DNA from: Granulicella sp. L46
GTDB taxonomy: Bacteria > Acidobacteriota > Terriglobia > Terriglobales > Acidobacteriaceae
Reading direction: 5' to 3'
Length of the DNA stretch: 64,000 bases
NCBI RefSeq assembly: GCF_009765785.1
Contig: NZ_LMUT01000007.1
Span: 131,212 to 195,211 of the forward strand
Shown here: one piece after another, positions 34,645 to 41,928 of the stretch
How positions within the stretch are numbered: the first letter of the stretch is position 1
Layout: every line of letters starts with the position of its first letter
Notes under the pieces: model-generated
The model's input: only the letters and a program-made list of their open reading frames with translations
Told to the model about the DNA's origin: nothing
The model's database searches: none
Made by a program: the position numbers and the translations under genes

Positions 34645-37600
34645 ATGGAACACGCGGTTGCCAACACGAAGCAGACGGGCCTGCCGACCAAGGCCACGCC
34701 GAACCGCGGGCCAGCCACCACCGCGGAATCAGCGCTGCACCCGGCTCTGCAATTGCAGCAGCAGGTCGGTAACCAAGTGATGCAGCAACTGCTGCGCTCG
34801 GGCATCATCCAGGCCAAGCTGGCCATCAGCCAACCCGACGATCCAGAAGAGCGAGAGGCCGACGCAACCGCAAATCGCATCATGCGCTCGCATGCCGGCG
34901 CCAGCGTCGCGGCCACGCCGTGCTCCTGCGGCACCGACGAAGAAACGATGTGCGACGAGTGCCGGCAAAAAGCCGCAGGCATCTCGCGCAAAGCAACCGC
35001 ACCGGGACCGGCCAGCTCTTCCCACCACCTGTTCGACATAATGAAGCGCTCAGCAGGCCATCCACTCGACGCAGCAACGCGCAGCTTCTTCGAGCCACAC
35101 TTCGGACGCGATTTCAGCGATGTCCGCATTCATACCGACGCATCCGCCGCGGCTTCGGCGCGTTCGATTCAAGCGCACGCCTTCACAGCCGGCAGCGAGA
35201 TTTTCTTCGCGGCAGGGAAGTACTCGCCGCGTACCGAGGAGGGTGGCCTCCTTCTCGCCCACGAACTCACGCATGTCGTTCAACAGCCGAGCGGCGCTGA
35301 ATCACCCTTTCTTGCCGGCCTCCCGACCTTCGGCCGCGCACAGGTCCTGCGCCAGGCCGATGCGGGCGTGGCCGACCCGCCTCCAGCACCGACCAACGAA
35401 CAGGCGCCACCGGCTCAGACCAAGGAGCAGACCCCCACCGATGCGGACGCAGGTGCGCCGCCAGCGGACGCAGGCACGCCCTCGTCTGGCACCTATGCCA
35501 TGGTCACCTTGCCGGATGGCACCGTGCTCACCGACAACGAGAAAGATTTGGAGCGGGAGGTGAAGGGACGCATCTATCAGGACGGCTTCGACGGCGGCCA
35601 GCGCCTGCTCGACCACCTCAACACATACATCAGCGTGAACCGGCCCGAAGCCGGGGTCGAAGGCCTCGAAGCCCTCGAGGGGCCCACCAAGGTTCGTGAT
35701 GTGCTGCAGACTGTCGTGACCCGCGTGAACGGCGAGAACGAAACCTTTCTCGATAAATTCGAATCCGACGCGAAGGCGGTGCTCGAGGCCACCCTGAAGG
35801 ACAGCGAGAACCGGATAAAAACTGAGCTGCTTCGCTACGGCATTACAGAAATCCCCAGCACCTCGGGCGCTGGCGAAGGCGCTGACGCGGAGGAGGAACA
35901 CGATGAGAGCCCCACCTACTCCATGAATACCGAGGGACCCGATGTGAAGGGTCTCTCCGCTGCAGCCAACATTTTGCTCACGAGAAGAGAAGATATTTCC
36001 AAGCTTCAGAGCGTGGAAGCCAGTCACATGCATAGCCGTTGTTTTAAAGGTGATTGTTACGATTACCCCGACGATGGCTACGCGAAGGCGCACGCCGACA
36101 CAGAAGAATCGATGCGCGGATACAAGATCCTCTTCGAAAAACTAAAAGCCGAGTTTCCCACTTTGGCCAGTTTTGGAGATCTCTCGCAGGGCACCGACGG
36201 GCTGGCCCAACTGGCCAACGGCCCGTCCCCACAGGCTGCCGAACTCATCTTCAAGGAAGCGAAGGAGAAGCTCGACAATATCCAGGAGACGCGCGATGGG
36301 CTAGGCACGCCGGACGGCAGCATCTGGAAGCTGCCCCGCATTCTGAGTCTCACCAAAGCGGCAAGAGGCATCGAGACGGATACCTACGAAGAGAAACTGA
36401 TCGATCACAAAATCGACGACCTCAGTTCGTCCTGGCGCGATATTGCGCTCGGCGTGATCGGCCTTGCCTTCGCCCTGCTTGCCCCTGTCACCGGAGGCCT
36501 CAGCCTCGTCGTCACGGCTGCCATCAGCACAGGCATCGCCGTCGAACACCTGCAGCAGTATGAGCTGCAGAGCGCCATGGCCGGTACAGACTTCGACAAG
36601 GCCCGCGCCATCTCCGACGATCCGTCTCTCTTTTGGCTGGCGCTGGATATCGTCGGCGCTGTCCTGGATGTCGCAGGCGGCGCCGGTGCCGTCTTGGATG
36701 TCGTCAAGACTGCGGCCAGAGTCGGCGAAGCTCGCGCCTTGGTCGAAGCCCTCACTCCAGCCGTCAGGACTGCGGAAGCTGCGAAAACGGAGGAGGAATT
36801 CACCAAGGCCGCCCAGGCGATCCGCGACGCCGGCAAAGAGGCCGAAGCGCCTGCAGAGCTTACCGAGAAAGTTATCGCCAACCTCGAACGCCAGCGGGCG
36901 TTGGGCTCCGGGGAGGCGGCCTTTGGCGCTACGGAGAAGGAAGTCGATGCTCTCAAAGCGGCGGCCCGCTCCGGGGATGAGCTGATGACTCCAGAGCGCT
37001 TGCTAGGCGACTCAGAGGAGCTCGCCGAGGAGGGCACGCATATCACCAAAACGGGCGAACTGTGGACCTGCTCGTCCCCGTGCACGCAGTTCCGCTCCCG
37101 CTATGCAGCGGCCCTCGCCCAGGAAGAGACTCTTTTGCCCGAGCTTGAAGATGTAGAGAAACTCGCCAAAGAGGCTGCCGATAATCCAGGGAATAAGGAG
37201 CTTGGTCGCGAGGCGAAACGCCGCGCCCGGGTTCTCGAAAGCAAACTGCGCGGAGTCGCCACTCCGGCGCGAATCGCCGAGCTCGATAAACTCACTGGCT
37301 TGCGGACGGTGAGTCCTGCGGTCGCCGATTTCACCCCGGAAGCCTTTGAGCGCATCCTCAGCAGCCGTAAGAACCTCGATCACGCGACCGGTCAGCTCCT
37401 CGAGGAACTCCTGAACAGCCGTCAGGCAACGCGCGAAGCAAGAGAGGCGGCGGCAGGCACAAAGGCCGTCGCGGCCGCGGGCAAAGCCGGCTCCGAAATC
37501 GAATTCATCCCTGGCTATCTCCTCAGAGACTCAAAGAACCGCCTCATCACAGACGGCATCCTCGGTTATCGCGAAGGAGGCAAGTTCCGCATCGTCAAGA

Positions 37601-38130
37601 TCTTCGAATCGAAGGCAGGCGAAGACGCCGCCCAGAAACTCGCCACCGAGGCTGGGCGTTTGAGCAAAGCCGGATGGTCCGAACTCGGGCAGGTTGCTGC
37701 CGAAAATGTCCGCGCAGATCTCAAGGGAGCGGGAGGGCTGTCGAAGGCCAACCTCGCCAAACTGGATGGAATGTCTGCTGCAGATATTAGGAAGGCGTAC
37801 CCTGCTGAGTTCCGCAAAGCCTCGGGCAAGCTCATTCAGTCAGAAGCCGGGCAGGCGCGGCGCACCCTCGAGCGCCTGGCTCCGAACGCGGATGAAGACG
37901 CAACGACCCTCTTCCGCACCGACAGCAATGAGCCGCTGCAGGTCACCGCCGGACCTGTCAGCTCGCAGGTTGTCGGCCTCGTCCCCGGGGATGTCGATCC
38001 CAAGGACCTCATCAAGGGCATACAAGGGCAGGGCATCAACGTCAATGTACTCAAAGCGGACCTCACCAAAGACGAACTAAGAAACCTCGCCCAAAGCATT
38101 ATCGATGCGGCCGGTAAATCCGGTGTATAA
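34645..38130 (+). CDS. DUF4157 eCIS cargo candidate 2, large, with nuclease-like C-terminal region
   Basis: The 1161-residue protein shares its first ~230 residues with candidate 1: a leader with LHPALQLQQQVGNQVMQQLL, the CxC-x7-CxxC cluster and DUF4157 with HELTH at the same position (~206). I start at ATG 34645 to match the paralogue's MEH opening. A Pro/Ala/Asp linker (~250-285) follows, then a long helical middle with a hydrophobic stretch near residues 600-635. Near 968-990 the segment TDGILGY...IVKIFESKAG has the D...E-x-K pattern of a PD-(D/E)XK-like nuclease, followed by ~170 further residues. Payload function is inferred from DUF4157 and position. Confidence 0.72.
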   Translation: MEHAVANTKQTGLPTKATPNRGPATTAESALHPALQLQQQVGNQVMQQLLRSGIIQAKLAISQPDDPEEREADATANRIMRSHAGASVAATPCSCGTDEETMCDECRQKAAGISRKATAPGPASSSHHLFDIMKRSAGHPLDAATRSFFEPHFGRDFSDVRIHTDASAAASARSIQAHAFTAGSEIFFAAGKYSPRTEEGGLLLAHELTHVVQQPSGAESPFLAGLPTFGRAQVLRQADAGVADPPPAPTNEQAPPAQTKEQTPTDADAGAPPADAGTPSSGTYAMVTLPDGTVLTDNEKDLEREVKGRIYQDGFDGGQRLLDHLNTYISVNRPEAGVEGLEALEGPTKVRDVLQTVVTRVNGENETFLDKFESDAKAVLEATLKDSENRIKTELLRYGITEIPSTSGAGEGADAEEEHDESPTYSMNTEGPDVKGLSAAANILLTRREDISKLQSVEASHMHSRCFKGDCYDYPDDGYAKAHADTEESMRGYKILFEKLKAEFPTLASFGDLSQGTDGLAQLANGPSPQAAELIFKEAKEKLDNIQETRDGLGTPDGSIWKLPRILSLTKAARGIETDTYEEKLIDHKIDDLSSSWRDIALGVIGLAFALLAPVTGGLSLVVTAAISTGIAVEHLQQYELQSAMAGTDFDKARAISDDPSLFWLALDIVGAVLDVAGGAGAVLDVVKTAARVGEARALVEALTPAVRTAEAAKTEEEFTKAAQAIRDAGKEAEAPAELTEKVIANLERQRALGSGEAAFGATEKEVDALKAAARSGDELMTPERLLGDSEELAEEGTHITKTGELWTCSSPCTQFRSRYAAALAQEETLLPELEDVEKLAKEAADNPGNKELGREAKRRARVLESKLRGVATPARIAELDKLTGLRTVSPAVADFTPEAFERILSSRKNLDHATGQLLEELLNSRQATREAREAAAGTKAVAAAGKAGSEIEFIPGYLLRDSKNRLITDGILGYREGGKFRIVKIFESKAGEDAAQKLATEAGRLSKAGWSELGQVAAENVRADLKGAGGLSKANLAKLDGMSAADIRKAYPAEFRKASGKLIQSEAGQARRTLERLAPNADEDATTLFRTDSNEPLQVTAGPVSSQVVGLVPGDVDPKDLIKGIQGQGINVNVLKADLTKDELRNLAQSIIDAAGKSGV

Positions 38131-38286
38131 GCCCCAGGATCAAGAGATCGGACACTGCTTCAAGCGACGGCCTAGCAGCCTGCGCGTAACCCAACATCTC
38201 GTTCGCCACGCCCGCCTGAACCTTTCTCGATGATCGTATTGCCACCACTGTTCGTTCCAGCTGCATCCGGTGTATAAGGATTGACG

Positions 38287-38622
38287 ATGTTCTTCTATTG
38301 GCTGCTACTCGGCGTACTCGTAACCTGGCGCGTAACGCATCTGCTCTCCACCGAAAGCGGGCCGTGGGATGTGTTCGGAAGGTTGCGCCGATCCGCAGGC
38401 ACGGGTTTCTTCGGAGAGCTCGTGAGTTGTTTCTATTGCCTCAGCCTCTGGATCGCGGCCCCTCTTGCGTGGCTACTCGCCGACGGCTGGCGGCATCGTC
38501 TTCTGCTATGGCCCGCGCTCTCTGCCGGAGCCATCTTGCTTGAAAGAATCGCTTCCCGCGGTGAGCCTGCCGCGCCCATCGTCTTCGAAGAACCGGAGGA
38601 TCCAAATGTGTTGCGGAGCTAA
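38287..38622 (+). CDS. DUF1360 family small membrane protein
   Basis: The 111-residue protein has FYWLLLGVLVTWRVTHLLSTESGPWDVFGRLR, then ELVSCFYCLSLWIAAPLAWLL and a third hydrophobic stretch. The T.R.THLL..E.GP.D and C.YC.S.W motifs match DUF1360. AAGGA precedes ATG 38287 by six bases. It carries at least two membrane helices and ends in an acidic tail. It follows the cargo genes in the same direction and overlaps the next small gene. Its relation to the particle is unknown; release, membrane association or chance are all possible. Confidence 0.75.
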   Translation: MFFYWLLLGVLVTWRVTHLLSTESGPWDVFGRLRRSAGTGFFGELVSCFYCLSLWIAAPLAWLLADGWRHRLLLWPALSAGAILLERIASRGEPAAPIVFEEPEDPNVLRS

Positions 38623-38884
38623 ATCCCGAAGCAACGTGATCGCCAATCGTGGAATTCCAGCACCGGCACGAGCCGCCTCGCTTTCAGTCTCTCAGCGGTC
38701 CGCGCCCACGCAAGTGCAGTTTGAGTACGTGGGCAAGACGAAGATGACCGTGCTCAGCCCCATCACCGGCATTCGTTACCAGTTCGACTCGCCGGGAGCA
38801 CAAGTGGTTGTGGATGTGCGCGACCAGGGCATGATGATTCATGTGCCCGACCTGCGCCCGGTCCGTTTCACTCGCAACGTGTGA
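38606..38884 (+). CDS. small hypothetical protein, last gene of the block
   Basis: The 92-residue protein opens MCCGAKSRSN and has a strand-rich second half: VQFEYVGKTKMTVLSPITGIRYQFDSPGAQVVVDVRD, ending MIHVPDLRPVRF. The ATG lies inside the end of the DUF1360 gene and is preceded by GGAGGA, so the pair is coupled. The beta-rich part looks like a small barrel or adaptor domain of the kind seen near phage tail and head-joining genes. I recognise no family. Confidence 0.6.
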   Translation: MCCGAKSRSNVIANRGIPAPARAASLSVSQRSAPTQVQFEYVGKTKMTVLSPITGIRYQFDSPGAQVVVDVRDQGMMIHVPDLRPVRFTRNV

Positions 38885-38919
38885 TTGCCGCTGCTGCTTA
38901 GCCTCACGGCCCCACCGAT

Positions 38920-38942
38920 CCGCGCTCGAAAATCAGGCGCGG
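38920..38942. terminator. possible weak hairpin between convergent genes
   Basis: CCGCGC (38920-38925) pairs with GCGCGG (38937-38942) across an 11-base loop, in the 59-base gap between the last eCIS-block gene and the convergent glycosidase gene. No T-run follows on either strand, so an intrinsic terminator is doubtful. Confidence 0.25.
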
Positions 38943-38943
38943 C

Positions 38944-40557
38944 TCATTCCTGATTCCCTGTGCGACTAATCGCATACAGCCTCATGCGATACACATGAAA
39001 ACCTCGCGCATCCATCAGGAGCTCGCGCCCTTGGTTCGATTGGTCCCCGTTCAGTCGCCGCACTGTCACCCATTCGCCGTGGTCGCGGCGGACCTCCTCA
39101 ATGCTCGCGATGCCTCCAACCTTGTCATCAACATCAGCATCCCGCAGAAAGGAAACGTAAAGCCCACTCCCCGCGATGAAAAACTCATTCGCCTCAGCTT
39201 CGATCACCATCATCGCGCCATCGCTGCTCAGAAGTTTCTTGTCAGGCCACGAACGAGCCAGCGTCGCGTCAAACAAATAACCACCCAGCGCAACCGTCTT
39301 CGTCGGCCGGGAGCTGTTTTCCCTCAGCACCATGCCGCGAATCTTGCCCGAACCCTGCGCCGAAAGAATCATGTCCCCGAGGCTCCCGAGCACCTCATAC
39401 GCGCCGCTCAGCCCCGCATCCGGCTCACCCTTACTCTCGACTGAATCCACTCCAAACGGAGAAAACCCAAGCGCCTTCGCCTCCCCATACGCATAGAACG
39501 CATTGGCAGGAGCGCTGTCGATGCGCGCCTCTGGAACAAACACCGCGTTGCCCTTTAGCCGGTAACGATCGATCCAATACTCAAAATCCGGCCAGTAAAT
39601 ATCCGGTGAAAAGAAGTCCAATGCAGGCGCGGTCACTCGATACACCTCCAGGTACGCAGGATGCGGCCCGCCACTCGGATACTCGCCCGCCCGCTCGCCC
39701 GGCGCCGGCAATTGGCAATTCGCATACATCGGCAACGCATAGGCGCGCTTGCCCTCTGCAGCAACCGTCTGAATATATCGCGCATAGTTCCACGCCATAA
39801 AGACCTCATCAGCCGCGTCCCCAAACACCTCCTGCCAAGTCGTGCCCTGAGGATTGAAGTGCGCGCGAAGTTCAGGAGAAAATTCCTCTCGCTTCGCCTC
39901 AAGCGCATGCATCAGCTCCGCCGGCACCGGTCGATGGAACAACTCGTTCGCAGCCTTCGATCGGTCGCGTCCATTTCCCAGGTAGCCGACCTCATTCTCC
40001 ACCTGCACCATCAACACGGTCTGCTGCTCTTCGTCCACAGCCCGCACATGCTTCATCAGGGAAGAGAAGGCCCGCGCGTCCGCCTTCTGTGTCTGCTCGC
40101 CCAGCGTGGAAAGAATCTCCAGAGGCGTTCCATCAGCCGCCACCGCTCGAGGGAATCGCGCGGTGTCTTCCTTCACCCACGCAGGCGCGTAACTCGACAC
40201 GCTATTCTTCCAGCTCCCAAACCAAAGCAGCACCAAATGAAGATGCTGTTGCCGCGCCACGTCGATCCAATGATCAAGAATCTGAAAGTCGAATGTCCCT
40301 TCGACTGGCTCGATCTGCTCCCACGCCACCGGCATCAGCACGGTGTTCAAATGCATCTGTGCGAGCTTCGGCAGAATCTCATCAGCCTGCGCCGCCGTCC
40401 CCGCGGAAGAGTTTCCCAACTCGCCCCCAAGAATCAGATACGGTTTCCCATCCACGAGCAACTGCGCCGCATCCCCCATCTGCCGCACCACCGGCAACGA
40501 AGCCCCATGGGCCATCAGTCCGCAGCCGAGGCACAAAGTAGCAACGAGGATCTTCAT
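38944..40557 (-). CDS. secreted GH35/GH42-like beta-galactosidase
   Basis: I start at 40557 because MKILVATLCLGCGLMAHGAS is a clear signal peptide; the frame opens 18 codons earlier. The 537-residue protein has a (beta/alpha)8 barrel with LGGELGNSS near the start, MPVAWEQIEPVEGTFDF, the acid/base region VQVENEVGYLG (Glu187 or Glu189) and the likely nucleophile VPEAR (Glu343). A C-terminal beta domain of the DUF5597 type follows. It would act in the periplasm or outside on beta-galactosides such as plant cell-wall side chains. It is divergent from an SGNH esterase with 96 bases between the starts. Confidence 0.85.
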   Translation of the reverse strand: MKILVATLCLGCGLMAHGASLPVVRQMGDAAQLLVDGKPYLILGGELGNSSAGTAAQADEILPKLAQMHLNTVLMPVAWEQIEPVEGTFDFQILDHWIDVARQQHLHLVLLWFGSWKNSVSSYAPAWVKEDTARFPRAVAADGTPLEILSTLGEQTQKADARAFSSLMKHVRAVDEEQQTVLMVQVENEVGYLGNGRDRSKAANELFHRPVPAELMHALEAKREEFSPELRAHFNPQGTTWQEVFGDAADEVFMAWNYARYIQTVAAEGKRAYALPMYANCQLPAPGERAGEYPSGGPHPAYLEVYRVTAPALDFFSPDIYWPDFEYWIDRYRLKGNAVFVPEARIDSAPANAFYAYGEAKALGFSPFGVDSVESKGEPDAGLSGAYEVLGSLGDMILSAQGSGKIRGMVLRENSSRPTKTVALGGYLFDATLARSWPDKKLLSSDGAMMVIEAEANEFFIAGSGLYVSFLRDADVDDKVGGIASIEEVRRDHGEWVTVRRLNGDQSNQGRELLMDARGFHVYRMRLYAISRTGNQE

Positions 40558-40653
40558 TTTAGAAACCAACTTAATCTCCGAAATCGCGCACGAACATCCT
40601 AGCAGTACCACATAGCGGAACGTCCAATTAAAGCGCTATAGTTGCTGAGCGAT

Positions 40654-41925
40654 ATGAAATCCTCTTCTATGAAACTTAGTCTTTGCGCTAGCGCATCCAT
40701 CGGTCTCTTGGTAGTCCTCACCTCGCTCGCACCCTGCGCGATCTCTCAAACTACACCTGCCCAGTCCACCTGGATAGCAAGCTGGGGCTCTTCGCAACAG
40801 GTACCCGAATCGCAGAACACCATGCCCCCCGCCGATCTCACTGACGCAACCCTGCGCCAGATAGTGCACCTCTCAGCCGGCGGCTCCGCGTTACGCGTGC
40901 ACCTCTCCAACGCCTTCGGTACCGAACCGCTGCACATCACCTCAGCCCACATCGCAAAACCCGTCGCATCCGACGCAGCCACCATCGACCCGCAAACCGA
41001 TCACGCCCTCACCTTCGCCGGCGCCCCCGACGTCATCATCCCCGTCGGCGCAGAGTTCGTCTCCGACCCGATCACTCTCACCGTCCCCGCGCTCTCAGAC
41101 GTCGCCATCTCCTTCCATCTCGACGCCCCACCCGCACGCGAAACCAGTCATCCCGGCTCGCGCGCCACCTCCTGGTACGTCCACGGCGACACAGTCTCGG
41201 CCCCCACCTTAACCAATCCCGGCAAGATCGACCACTGGTTTCAGCTCTCGGAAGTTGACGTACAGACCACACCCGGAGCCGCCACCATCGTCGCTCTCGG
41301 CGACTCCATCACCGACGGCCACGCAGCCACCACCAACGGCAACAACCGCTGGCCCGACGTGCTCGCCGCGCACCTGCAACAATCGCCTGGCACCCAAACC
41401 ATCGGCGTCTCCAACCAAGGCATCGGCGGCAATCATCTCCTCACCGACGGCCTCGGCCCCAACGCACTCGCCCGCTTCGATCGCGACGTCCTCGCACCCG
41501 CCGGCGTTCGTTGGGTCATCCTCCTCGAAGGCGTCAACGATCTCGGCGGCCTCACCCGCGACGCGGAAGTGTCCCCCGACAAACACGCCGCACTCGTCCA
41601 GCGAATCCTCGCCGCCTATCAGCAAATCATCACGCGCGCCCACGCCCACCAGCTACGCGTCTACGGGGCCACAATCACGCCCTACGTCGGCTCCGACTAC
41701 TACCACCCCGGCCCCTTGAGCGAAGCCGATCGCCAAGCCATCAACTCCTGGATTCGCACCCCCGGTCACTTCGACGCCGTCATCGACTTCGATCAACTAG
41801 TCCGCGATCCTCAACACTCCGACCGCCTCCTGCCCGCCTACGATTGCGGCGACCACCTTCATCCATCCCCAGCCGGCTACAAGGCCATGGGAGAATCCAT
41901 CCCCCTGACCCTCTTCACCCACTAA
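40654..41925 (+). CDS. secreted SGNH/GDSL esterase
   Basis: The protein has ~423 residues with a signal peptide ending near APCAISQT. The N-terminal ~190 residues form a beta-sandwich region starting TWIASWGSSQQVPE. The SGNH hydrolase domain has block I IVALGDSITDGH (Ser near 218), the Gly in GIGGNH, block III LLEGVNDLGG and block V DHLHPSPAGY with the catalytic Asp and His. Related enzymes deacetylate or de-esterify plant polysaccharides. ATG 40654 is my choice; ATG 40669 would give an equally good signal peptide. It ends three bases from the convergent aldehyde oxidoreductase gene. Confidence 0.85.
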   Translation: MKSSSMKLSLCASASIGLLVVLTSLAPCAISQTTPAQSTWIASWGSSQQVPESQNTMPPADLTDATLRQIVHLSAGGSALRVHLSNAFGTEPLHITSAHIAKPVASDAATIDPQTDHALTFAGAPDVIIPVGAEFVSDPITLTVPALSDVAISFHLDAPPARETSHPGSRATSWYVHGDTVSAPTLTNPGKIDHWFQLSEVDVQTTPGAATIVALGDSITDGHAATTNGNNRWPDVLAAHLQQSPGTQTIGVSNQGIGGNHLLTDGLGPNALARFDRDVLAPAGVRWVILLEGVNDLGGLTRDAEVSPDKHAALVQRILAAYQQIITRAHAHQLRVYGATITPYVGSDYYHPGPLSEADRQAINSWIRTPGHFDAVIDFDQLVRDPQHSDRLLPAYDCGDHLHPSPAGYKAMGESIPLTLFTH

Positions 41926-41928
41926 GCC

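Noticed and set aside
38230-38277. 15-codon frame before the DUF1360 gene as a real gene
   Set aside because: No ribosome binding site and too short to support; noted only because its end repeats the end of the cargo gene.
3646-38884. Prophage interpretation of the tail gene block
   Set aside because: No terminase, portal, capsid, integrase or lysis cassette; DUF4255, DUF5908, the AAA+ ATPase and DUF4157 proteins are eCIS marks.
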